Positions 55,621-62,772 of a stretch of DNA of 62,772 nucleotides are shown here, piece by piece; position 1 is the first letter of the stretch, and each line of letters starts with the position of its first letter. This stretch comes from Enterobacter asburiae. Its GTDB lineage: Bacteria > Pseudomonadota > Gammaproteobacteria > Enterobacterales > Enterobacteriaceae. The DNA is taken from contig NZ_JAKCMV010000008.1 of assembly GCF_021440515.1 (NCBI RefSeq), positions 90,548 to 153,319 of the forward strand, read 5' to 3'. The notes under the pieces are model-generated. The model had not been told where the DNA came from. It made no database searches and saw nothing but the letters and a program-made list of their open reading frames with translations. The position numbers were made by a program, and so were the translations under genes.

Positions 55621-56517
55621 TTAACCATACAGCTCGGGATGCTCTTTCAGCATCGCCAGCATGCTGTCTCTGATCTCATCCTGCGCATCATGCATCCACA
55701 CCGCCTCCAGCGGCATTCCCGTGGCTTCCGGCCCCGTTAGCTGCACAAACTTCACGCCCGCGACCTGAAAACGGCTGCTCCACGCAGGCACAATCGCCAG
55801 ACCAATCCCGGCGGCCACCAGGTTGATAATGGTCTGTTTCTCGTCCGCCATCTGTGACACTGTCACCTGAGCGCCCGCATTGTGAAACAGGTTCATGGTC
55901 AAATCATGGCTGTGGGGGCGAGAGCGTCGCTCCGGCAGGATCATCGGCATTCCCTCCAGCTCGCGTATCTCAACCGCGTCCCGGTCGGCGAACGGGTGAC
56001 TCGAAGGAAGGGCGAGGATCCCCGGCTCGTGGCACAAAAACAGGCGTTCAAACTGCGGGTCGAGCTGGGCAGGCGGGCGGATAAACACCAGGTCGAGCCT
56101 GCCGCTTTTAAGCTTCGGCAGGAGATGTACGGTTTTATCTTCGTACAGCTGGATCTCCACCTCAGGGAAACGCTGGCGAAAAAGTTGCAGTAACCCTGGC
56201 AGTAGGCCAATCGCGGCGCTGTCGATGGTGCCAACGCGTAAAAGCGGCTGGGCGCGGCGCGGATTTTGACGAAATTGCAACATAATCGCATCGGCATGGG
56301 CGAGGAGCTTTCGCGCCTCTTCGCGCAGCAATATCCCGTTTTCCGTCAACGCCACCCGGCGGGTCGAGCGGGTAAACAGTCGTGTGCCAAGTGCTTCTTC
56401 TAAAAGACGAATATTTCTGCCAAGCGCAGACGGCAGCATATCCAGACGATGCGCCGCCTCGCCAAAATGCAGCGTTTCTGCAACCGCCAGAAAACAGCGT
56501 AAGTGCTGAAGTTCCAT
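55621..56517 (-). CDS. LysR regulator, probable tartrate-operon regulator
   Basis: A 298-residue LysR regulator, HTH near residues 16-40 (AAHRLDMLPSALGRNIRLLE). It is divergent from an operon of a tartrate-type transporter, dehydrogenase and kinase, the position of TtuA in Agrobacterium vitis, so it likely activates that operon on sensing tartrate or a relative. I chose ATG at 56517, after GAGGGTGGG; the frame runs 26 codons further. Confidence 0.9.
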   Translation of the reverse strand: MELQHLRCFLAVAETLHFGEAAHRLDMLPSALGRNIRLLEEALGTRLFTRSTRRVALTENGILLREEARKLLAHADAIMLQFRQNPRRAQPLLRVGTIDSAAIGLLPGLLQLFRQRFPEVEIQLYEDKTVHLLPKLKSGRLDLVFIRPPAQLDPQFERLFLCHEPGILALPSSHPFADRDAVEIRELEGMPMILPERRSRPHSHDLTMNLFHNAGAQVTVSQMADEKQTIINLVAAGIGLAIVPAWSSRFQVAGVKFVQLTGPEATGMPLEAVWMHDAQDEIRDSMLAMLKEHPELYG

Positions 56518-56647
56518 TTTTACCCACCCTCGATTATTGCATTTTTTTGTATAAACCGTAGCGCATGATCCTGCAAGAAAAATCAGCATACTCATTCACA
56601 GCAGCCCGACTGCGACCCTACATAAAAAATTATAAGGAACACACCTC

Positions 56648-57955
56648 ATGACCTGCACAATCGAACAACGGGTCATGCGCAAGATCACCTTGCGCATCGT
56701 ACCCTTCATCATGCTGTTGTATTTCATCGCCTTTCTCGACCGCGTAAACATCGGCTTCGCGGCGCTCACCATGAACGAGGAGCTGGGTTTCTCGCCCGCC
56801 GTATTTGGTTTTGGGGCGGGGATATTCTTTCTCGGCTATTTCCTCTTCGAAGTGCCCTCAAACCTGATCCTGCATAAGGTCGGGGCACGTATCTGGATAG
56901 CCCGGGTGATGATCACCTGGGGCCTGGTCTCCGGTGCGATGGCCTTTGTCCAGGGTACGACGAGCTTCTACACGCTGCGCTTTTTGCTCGGCGTGGCGGA
57001 AGCCGGATTCTTCCCCGGCATTATTCTCTATCTCAGCTACTGGTTCCCGGCGCAGAAACGGGCTCAGGTCACGGCGATCTTTATGGCGGCGGCACCTATC
57101 TCTACCGCGCTCGGCTCGCCGGTGTCCGCCGCGCTGCTCGAAATGCACGGCCTGATGGGGTTTGCAGGCTGGCAGTGGATGTTTGTGCTCGAAGCCGTTC
57201 CGGCGGTCATTCTGGGCGTGGTGGTGCTGTTCTGGCTGACCGATCTTCCGGAAAAGGCCAAATGGCTTGATGACGAGGAGCGCGGCTGGTTGATGGCCAC
57301 GCTTGCCCGGGAAAACGCCGCGAAGCAGGCCACCGCGCAGCACAGCGTCTGGAAAGGGCTGCTTGATAAGCGCGTGCTTGCCCTGTCGCTGGTCTATTTC
57401 GGTACCTCTGCCGGGCTGTACACGCTGGGCATTTGGTCGCCGCAGATCATCAAAACCCTGGGGATTTCATCGATGTCGGTCGGCCTGCTGAATGCCGTGC
57501 CCGCCGTGATTGCCGTCTGCGCGATGGTGCTGTGGGCACGGCACTCGGATAAAACCGGCGAACGTCCGTGGCACGTTATCGGCGCCTGTCTGCTGGCGGC
57601 GGTAGGGCTGTTTATGGCCGGAAATGCGGTCAGCATTATCGGGGTTATCTTCGCGCTGACCATCGTGAACTGCGGGATCAGCGCCTCCAAACCGCCGCTG
57701 TGGAGTATGCCAACGCTGTTCTTATCAGGCTCGGCGGCGGCGGCGGGGATCGCCACCATCAACTCGCTGGGCAATCTGGGCGGTTTCGTCGGGCCGTTCA
57801 TGATTGGCCTCATTAAACAGCAGACCGGCAGTTACACCTGGGGCCTGTGGTTCGTGGCCGGTCTGCTCATTCTCTCTTCGCTTGTTGTCCTGTGGCTGTC
57901 GGCATCCGCCCGAAAAGCCCAGGCCAGCGGCACGCTGATTCAACCAAAACATTAA
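56648..57955 (+). CDS. MFS transporter, tartrate/anion:cation symporter type
   Basis: A 435-residue major-facilitator transporter with about 12 helices, in the anion:cation symporter family (DRVNIGFAALTMN, NLILHKVGARIWIARVMITWG). TtuB-like proteins carry tartrate. First gene of a three-gene operon whose next two genes fit tartrate degradation. Confidence 0.91.
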   Translation: MTCTIEQRVMRKITLRIVPFIMLLYFIAFLDRVNIGFAALTMNEELGFSPAVFGFGAGIFFLGYFLFEVPSNLILHKVGARIWIARVMITWGLVSGAMAFVQGTTSFYTLRFLLGVAEAGFFPGIILYLSYWFPAQKRAQVTAIFMAAAPISTALGSPVSAALLEMHGLMGFAGWQWMFVLEAVPAVILGVVVLFWLTDLPEKAKWLDDEERGWLMATLARENAAKQATAQHSVWKGLLDKRVLALSLVYFGTSAGLYTLGIWSPQIIKTLGISSMSVGLLNAVPAVIAVCAMVLWARHSDKTGERPWHVIGACLLAAVGLFMAGNAVSIIGVIFALTIVNCGISASKPPLWSMPTLFLSGSAAAAGIATINSLGNLGGFVGPFMIGLIKQQTGSYTWGLWFVAGLLILSSLVVLWLSASARKAQASGTLIQPKH

Positions 57956-57969
57956 TAAGGAACATAAAC

Positions 57970-59037
57970 ATGAAAGAGTATTCAATTGCCGCTATTCCCG
58001 CAGACGGTATCGGCCCGGAGGTGATTTCCGCAGGGGTGGATGTGCTTCACGCGCTGGCCGAGCGCCAGGGAAATATCCGTTTCGCGGTTCATACCTTTGA
58101 GTGGGGCTCTGATTACTATAAAACGCACGGGGTGATGATGCCGGAAGACGGGCTGGAGCAGCTGAAAGCGTTCGACGCCATCTATTTTGGCGCGGTGGGC
58201 GCGCCGGACGTGCCGGACCACATTACGCTGTGGGGCCTGCGCCTGCCGATTTGTCAGGGGTTTGACCAGTACGCTAACGTGCGTCCAACCAAAATCCTGC
58301 CGGGCATTCAGTCGCCGCTTCGCAAGGCGGTGCCGGGCACCCTCGACTGGGTGATTGTGCGCGAGAACTCTGAAGGTGAGTATTCCGGTCACGGCGGGCG
58401 TGCGCACCGGGGGCTGCCGGAAGAAGTGGGTACCGAGGTGGCTATTTTCACCCGTACCGGCGTCACCCGCATTATGCGTTACGCGTTTCGTCTGGCGCAG
58501 TCTCGTCCGCGCAAGCTGCTAACCGTGGTGACCAAATCTAACGCCCAGCGTCACGGGATGGTGATGTGGGATGAAATCGCCGCTGAGGTGGCGCGCGAAT
58601 TCCCGGATGTGACCTGGGATAAAATGCTGGTGGACGCCATGACGGTGCGGATGACGCTGCACCCGGAATCGCTGGACACCATTGTGGCCACCAATCTTCA
58701 TGCGGATATTCTCTCGGATCTGGCAGGGGCGCTGGCGGGTAGTCTTGGGGTAGCGCCAACGGCGAATATCGATCCTGAGCGTCGTTTCCCGTCGATGTTT
58801 GAGCCTATCCACGGCTCTGCGTTTGATATCACCGGTAAGGGCATCGCAAACCCGGTTGCCAGCTTCTGGACGGCGGCGCAGATGCTGGAGCACCTCGGGG
58901 AAACGGACGCGGCAATCCGCCTGATGGCAGCGGTTGAGGTCGTTTGTGCCGAGGGGATCATGACGCCTGACGTGGGCGGCACGGCCAATACCCGAGAGGT
59001 CACCCAGGCGGTGATCCGCGCTATCCGTGAAGGTTAA
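57970..59037 (+). CDS. Tartrate dehydrogenase/decarboxylase (TtuC-like)
   Basis: A 355-residue NAD-dependent beta-decarboxylating dehydrogenase of the isocitrate/isopropylmalate family; related enzymes use tartrate, D-malate or both. DGIGPEV at the N-terminus, RENSEGEYSG with the substrate Arg site and DNILSDLA-type end (ADILSDLAGALAGSLG) are visible. I chose the ATG at 57970 after AAGGAAC; a longer frame overlaps the transporter gene. D-malate (DmlA) use cannot be ruled out. Confidence 0.88.
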   Translation: MKEYSIAAIPADGIGPEVISAGVDVLHALAERQGNIRFAVHTFEWGSDYYKTHGVMMPEDGLEQLKAFDAIYFGAVGAPDVPDHITLWGLRLPICQGFDQYANVRPTKILPGIQSPLRKAVPGTLDWVIVRENSEGEYSGHGGRAHRGLPEEVGTEVAIFTRTGVTRIMRYAFRLAQSRPRKLLTVVTKSNAQRHGMVMWDEIAAEVAREFPDVTWDKMLVDAMTVRMTLHPESLDTIVATNLHADILSDLAGALAGSLGVAPTANIDPERRFPSMFEPIHGSAFDITGKGIANPVASFWTAAQMLEHLGETDAAIRLMAAVEVVCAEGIMTPDVGGTANTREVTQAVIRAIREG

Positions 59038-59041
59038 GCCT

Positions 59042-60304
59042 ATGGTTCAGACAAACGACAGCGCCCTGAGAGGGGCGCTTACTGAAATCTTCATGGCCGC
59101 CGTGAAAAGCGCAGACCCGCACGAAGCGCTGATCGGCGCGCTGCCGGAAAAACCGCGCGGTCGGTGCGTGGTAGTGGGCGCAGGGAAGGCCAGCGGCGCA
59201 ATGGCCGCCGCGCTGGAGGCGGCCTGGCCTGACGTGGATATGCAGGGGGTGGTGGTGACGCGCTACGGACACGCGGTGCCCACGCGGAAGATCCGCATCG
59301 TTGAGGCCGCACACCCGGTATCGGACGCCATGAGCGAGGTGGCGTCGATGCTGATGATGGAGCAGGTAAAGGGCTTGCGCGAGGAGGATTGCGTCATCGC
59401 GCTGATCTCCGGCGGGGGATCGTCGCTGCTGGCCCTGCCAAGACAAGGGATCGCCCTGGCGGATAAGCAGGCGGTGAACAAAGCTCTGTTGAAAAGCGGT
59501 GCAACCATCCATGAGATGAATACCATTCGCAAGCAGCTATCCGACATTAAAGGCGGGCGGCTGGCGCTGGCCGCGCGTCCGGCGCGGGTGGTGACTCTGA
59601 TTATCAGCGACGTGCCGGGGGACGACCCGCAGAGCATTGCCTCTGGCCCGACGGTCGCAGACGGTTCAACGCCTGCCCGGGCGCTGGAGATCGTGCGGCG
59701 CTACGGTATTTCCCTGCCTGAGCACGTCATAAAGGTGCTTGAAACGCCGCGTCCGCCCGTCACGGTTGCGGATATTGAACAGGATATCCGCACCATCGCC
59801 ACGCCGTCGGGCGCGCTTGCGGCGGCGGCATCGGTGGCGAGCAAAATGGGCTTCACGCCGCTGATTCTGGGCGATGCGCTTGAGGGTGAAAGCGCCCAGC
59901 TAGGTATTATGATGGCCGGGATCGCGAAATCCATAAAACAGCACGGCGCGCCGGTAAAAGGCCCGGCGGTGCTGCTGAGCGGGGGAGAAACAACGGTAAC
60001 GATTGGCGCAGGCGGTGCCGGGCGCGGAGGGCGTAACACCGAGTTTTTGCTCTCGCTGGCCTGCGCGCTCAAGGGCGAATCGGGGATATACGCCATTGCG
60101 GGTGACACCGACGGTATTGACGGGACGGAGGATGCGGCGGGGGCGATCGTTACGCCTGACACGCTCACCCGAACGGAACGCAATGCCAGAGAAATGCTGG
60201 CGGCGCATGACAGCTACAGCTTTTTTGCGGCGAGCGGGGACCTGGTGATAACTGGCCCGACCCTCACCAACGTCAACGATATTCGGGCGATTCTCGTGCT
60301 CTAA
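59042..60304 (+). CDS. MOFRL-family glycerate 2-kinase / hydroxypyruvate reductase (TtuD-like)
   Basis: A 420-residue MOFRL-family protein, once called hydroxypyruvate reductase and now mostly glycerate 2-kinase (GckA). VGAGKASGAMA near the start, SGGGSSLLA and a C-terminal DTDGIDGTEDAAGA region are present. With the dehydrogenase it would turn tartrate to D-glycerate and then 2-phosphoglycerate. Start at ATG 59042, four bases after ttuC-like stop, with GAAGG; the GTG at 59027 overlaps the previous gene. Confidence 0.9.
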   Translation: MVQTNDSALRGALTEIFMAAVKSADPHEALIGALPEKPRGRCVVVGAGKASGAMAAALEAAWPDVDMQGVVVTRYGHAVPTRKIRIVEAAHPVSDAMSEVASMLMMEQVKGLREEDCVIALISGGGSSLLALPRQGIALADKQAVNKALLKSGATIHEMNTIRKQLSDIKGGRLALAARPARVVTLIISDVPGDDPQSIASGPTVADGSTPARALEIVRRYGISLPEHVIKVLETPRPPVTVADIEQDIRTIATPSGALAAAASVASKMGFTPLILGDALEGESAQLGIMMAGIAKSIKQHGAPVKGPAVLLSGGETTVTIGAGGAGRGGRNTEFLLSLACALKGESGIYAIAGDTDGIDGTEDAAGAIVTPDTLTRTERNAREMLAAHDSYSFFAASGDLVITGPTLTNVNDIRAILVL

Positions 60305-60357
60305 GGCCTTACCCGGCCCACCGTGTAGCAGGCCGGGTAAGCGCAGCACCGTCCGGC
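60305..60357. repeat. REP palindromic element
   Basis: GGCCTTACCCGGCCCACC followed by a reverse unit (GGCCGGGTAAGCGCAGCACC), a degenerate BIME directly after the tartrate operon. Confidence 0.82.
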
Positions 60358-60448
60358 AAAAACGCATGTTAAGTCTGTGAATTTGCGCACTATCTTTATC
60401 TCCTTTCGCTGGCTAGAATGAACGCATCCACCGCGAAGGGATGCACCG

Positions 60449-61081
60449 ATGACCACACGAGTCGATTACCACGTTGAGAAATTTCTCCTGACAGAAGCCG
60501 CCGAGCCGGAACGCCTGACGCGCCAGTGGGCCGAGGTGCTGGAGGAGTGTCGCGAGCAAAAAGCCGGTGCCGAAGCGCGCCTGCGCAGCGCGCTGCTGAA
60601 CGTGGATTATGTCACCAGCTTTGAGCTTCCCTTCCGCCTGCTGCTTACCCGCGCGCCCCAGCTTATCGACGCGGTAAGAGATGAACTTCAGCTCGGTCAG
60701 AAAAACGTCCTGTTTAACGGCAAGCGGTTTGGCTGCGTGTACAGCCTCAAAATGGATCTCAGCGGGATCCCCGACGAATTTACCTACCATCTTAAAACCC
60801 GCATTCATCGCAGTGATGTTCAGGGTGCCGATGAAACCCCATATCGGCAGATTGCCCAGCAGGTTAAATCCCCAAAAGAGCGGCTTAAGCTGGCGCTGGA
60901 AAGCGGGTTGTCCGTCACGCCTCTCGACGGCCTGTTCTGGTTTGGCATTCAGCGTCTTGCCGCGGACGTGCAGCGGTTAAGAAAGGCGGGAGTGCGGATA
61001 GTGACGTCGGAAACCGAGGTGTTTGATAGCCTGACGGGAACGGTGAGAAGGGTGCCGGAGTACAGGCTGGCCCGTGAGTAG
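60449..61081 (+). CDS. Unknown protein with possible C-terminal winged helix
   Basis: A 210-residue protein with GAAGGG before the ATG. No family recognised. Residues ~90-130 read as beta-strand-rich (FGCVYSLKMDLSG); residues ~155-205 (LDGLFWFGIQRLAADVQRLRKAGVRIVTSETEV) look like a helix-turn-helix with a wing, shown here only as the core ADVQRLRKAG. No membrane helix or signal peptide. It is the last GC-rich gene before the AT-rich radical SAM gene and probably stands alone. Confidence 0.8.
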   Translation: MTTRVDYHVEKFLLTEAAEPERLTRQWAEVLEECREQKAGAEARLRSALLNVDYVTSFELPFRLLLTRAPQLIDAVRDELQLGQKNVLFNGKRFGCVYSLKMDLSGIPDEFTYHLKTRIHRSDVQGADETPYRQIAQQVKSPKERLKLALESGLSVTPLDGLFWFGIQRLAADVQRLRKAGVRIVTSETEVFDSLTGTVRRVPEYRLARE

Positions 61082-61211
61082 ATCGAAAAAATTATTATTT
61101 GTGAGATATAACGTATGACAGTTGGTCTTTAACAGGCAATAAAGAAGGCGGATATTTGCTATATACGATAAGTAAATACAGAATACCCGCTTAAGTTATA
61201 CTTAGATAGTT

Positions 61212-62552
61212 TTATCTGAAGCTGTAACTTCCTTTTTCTTCAGCAATTTCTTCTCTGAATTGCTGAATAGTGTAATTTCTGGGATAGTAAGAAAATGTTT
61301 TCAAATAGAAAAACTGCTCCAATGTCATAAATTCAGTTGATAATTTTTTTGCTTCTGCAACAGCCTGTTGATAGGTAAGGGTTTTACTGAGATGGAAATT
61401 TGTAACGCCAGGAAAACTTTCCTTTTCACAAATAGATGCCCCATGAAGGCAAAGTTCATCAACAAACTCTTTTTTATTATGATCCCAACCAAATGCTGAA
61501 ACTACTCCGCATGAGACACCGAAGATGTACTCTCTATGCTTATTTAGCCACTCTCGAGTTTCAGTAATCGTGGCTTCAGATTCTCCAGCATAAAGCATAA
61601 TATTAACTTTGGTTTTAATATTGTATTTATGACACAGCCTTAAAACATTGGATGCGCGCTCTAAATATTTCTCTGGGTTTTGTGCTTTTTCCATCTTGCT
61701 TAACTGCTCCAGACTCCCGCTCTCAAGTCCAAGATCTATCACCTTCATTCCAGCTTCAGCCATCAAAGGGATGATTCTGTTGGCTAGAGAATCCACGCGG
61801 CATTCCGCTCGCCACGCGAAATAACAGTTGTTTTTTTCGCGTTCCTTGATAAGTTCTTTCAGCCACGACTCTGTAGGTGTGAACAGCGAAGCCTCAAAAT
61901 AAGGTGTCATGCTCCTGAGTCCATCGTCTAACATCAGTTCTTTATATTCTTTTAATATTATTTCAGGCGGCTTCATTTTTTGTAGAGGTTCACTTCTTTC
62001 CTGACAAAACACACAGCCCCTACCGCAACCTCGAGAAACCTCAATGCTTGGTTGATAGAGTTGGCGATTATGTAGTAGAGAGTAATCAAGCGAGAGGTGG
62101 GTATAGTTAGTATCATCTGGAGAACTAGTAAGAGTAGTGAGTATTTTATTTTCACATAACCCTGTTATGATTTCATCTACATAAGGTAGTTCGGCCTTCA
62201 ACCTCTCTGTATCACCATCGATAACCCATCGCCCTCCAAGAATGATTTTGTTGTTGATTCTTTTTTTGATAATTGAAGTAAATTCTTTAGTCCAGGTCAA
62301 TGCATAATAACTTGGTGTTGAAATGTAGATAGGGTATGGTGTTTCAAAAACCCCATGTTCTATTAAATCCTCAAAAAAGTCACTTGGTGATGTAAAGTTT
62401 CCGTGAAAAACAAGAGAATTAAAACCGGCCTTATTGACAACAGTCGCCAAAGAGAGAAGACCGTAGTTTAAATACATGTTTCTTTGATTGGAAACGCTCT
62501 TTCCTTTTTTTGTATGTAATTGCCCAGCAGAAATGAAAAAGACGGTAGCCAT
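61212..62552 (-). CDS. Radical SAM protein, likely acquired by transfer
   Basis: A 446-residue radical SAM enzyme. C176-x3-C180-x2-C183 (SRGCGRGCVFCQ) would hold the 4Fe-4S cluster and S-adenosylmethionine; residues ~1-140 resemble a cobalamin-binding-type Rossmann domain of the B12-radical SAM class, but the cobalamin-ligating His motif is not evident. AGGGA precedes the ATG. The gene is much richer in A and T than its neighbours, with rare codons such as AGA and ATA. No partner gene is visible before the window ends. Substrate unknown. Confidence 0.85.
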   Translation of the reverse strand: MATVFFISAGQLHTKKGKSVSNQRNMYLNYGLLSLATVVNKAGFNSLVFHGNFTSPSDFFEDLIEHGVFETPYPIYISTPSYYALTWTKEFTSIIKKRINNKIILGGRWVIDGDTERLKAELPYVDEIITGLCENKILTTLTSSPDDTNYTHLSLDYSLLHNRQLYQPSIEVSRGCGRGCVFCQERSEPLQKMKPPEIILKEYKELMLDDGLRSMTPYFEASLFTPTESWLKELIKEREKNNCYFAWRAECRVDSLANRIIPLMAEAGMKVIDLGLESGSLEQLSKMEKAQNPEKYLERASNVLRLCHKYNIKTKVNIMLYAGESEATITETREWLNKHREYIFGVSCGVVSAFGWDHNKKEFVDELCLHGASICEKESFPGVTNFHLSKTLTYQQAVAEAKKLSTEFMTLEQFFYLKTFSYYPRNYTIQQFREEIAEEKGSYSFR

Positions 62553-62772
62553 TTGATTTCCCTAAATACAATGGATTAAATTAACTTATTATAAAAATAA
62601 AGTTCACTGGATAACAATATAATTAGTTTTGAACTTTTTGATATGAATCACTAAAAAATACAAAATCCTATTTAAGATTCATATTCTTATCTAAATTATA
62701 ACAATTACTCATTCATTTCTCTGATGGCAATATGAAATCGTATTTAGCACTTAAATACTGATAACGAGTAAT
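62553..62772. other. AT-rich edge region upstream of the radical SAM gene
   Basis: Very AT-rich, no frame longer than a few codons with a ribosome site. Probably the promoter of the radical SAM gene; the rest of the presumed island lies beyond the window. Confidence 0.4.

Overview
The window reads as chromosome from an Enterobacter-like member of the Enterobacteriaceae. Most genes are close homologues of E. coli K-12 genes, in blocks that keep E. coli order: zntB-fnrS-dbpA-ttcA, ompN-micC-nifJ-ydbJ-hslJ, ydcR-ydcSTUV-patD, ortT...ydcY-ydcZ-mnaT-curA-mcbR-yncD-yncE-ansP...yncG and pptA. GC-rich coding sequence, REP/BIME palindromes and an ERIC remnant agree with this. No rRNA, tRNA, CRISPR array, complete insertion sequence or prophage was seen. 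Species is inferred from gene content only.

Layout. 1-1670: end of a methyl-accepting chemotaxis protein and a membrane diguanylate cyclase. 1868-5693: zntB, the FNR-controlled sRNA FnrS, a proline-rich small protein, dbpA and ttcA (no prophage in ttcA). 5879-7838: an unnoticed 47-residue membrane protein, a KTSC protein, porin ompN and sRNA MicC. 7874-12373: nifJ, ydbJ, hslJ. 12498-15036: a cyanide-insensitive bd-type oxidase operon (cioA-cioB-small subunit). 15300-22771: ymcF behind a long cold-shock-like leader, then ydcR and the ydcSTUV-patD putrescine/GABA-related block. 22811-24121: yoaG with two tandem yeaR-like genes, divergent from the membrane toxin gene ortT, with candidate NsrR and FNR sites between them. 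24169-31482: an alpha/beta hydrolase gene with a LexA-type box, and the overlapping operon srfA-srfB-srfC. 31765-42662: a peptide-type binding protein, then the E. coli-like ydcY to ansP run with one extra XRE-cupin regulator.

42663-54614 is an accessory block placed between ansP and yncG, which I recall as neighbours in E. coli. It holds an aldo/keto reductase-LysR-cupin set, an AT-rich type VI secretion remnant (Tlde1-like L,D-transpeptidase effector, likely immunity protein, Hcp gene with an in-frame stop), and an eight-gene operon resembling the Bacillus ytm/yxe systems. That operon would import N-acetylatable S-modified cysteines, acetylate, oxidise and deacetylate them to release sulfur. 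An internally deleted ERIC element lies at its right edge. 54649-60304: yncG, pptA and a tartrate-type operon (LysR divergent from transporter, dehydrogenase/decarboxylase and glycerate 2-kinase). 60449-62772: an unknown protein and an AT-rich, probably acquired radical SAM gene at the window edge.

The best candidates for under-described biology are the SrfABC machine (actin/Hsp70-like ATPase, degenerate P-loop protein and membrane-anchored partner) beside an apparently SOS-controlled hydrolase, the Tlde1/immunity/Hcp remnant, and the lone radical SAM enzyme.
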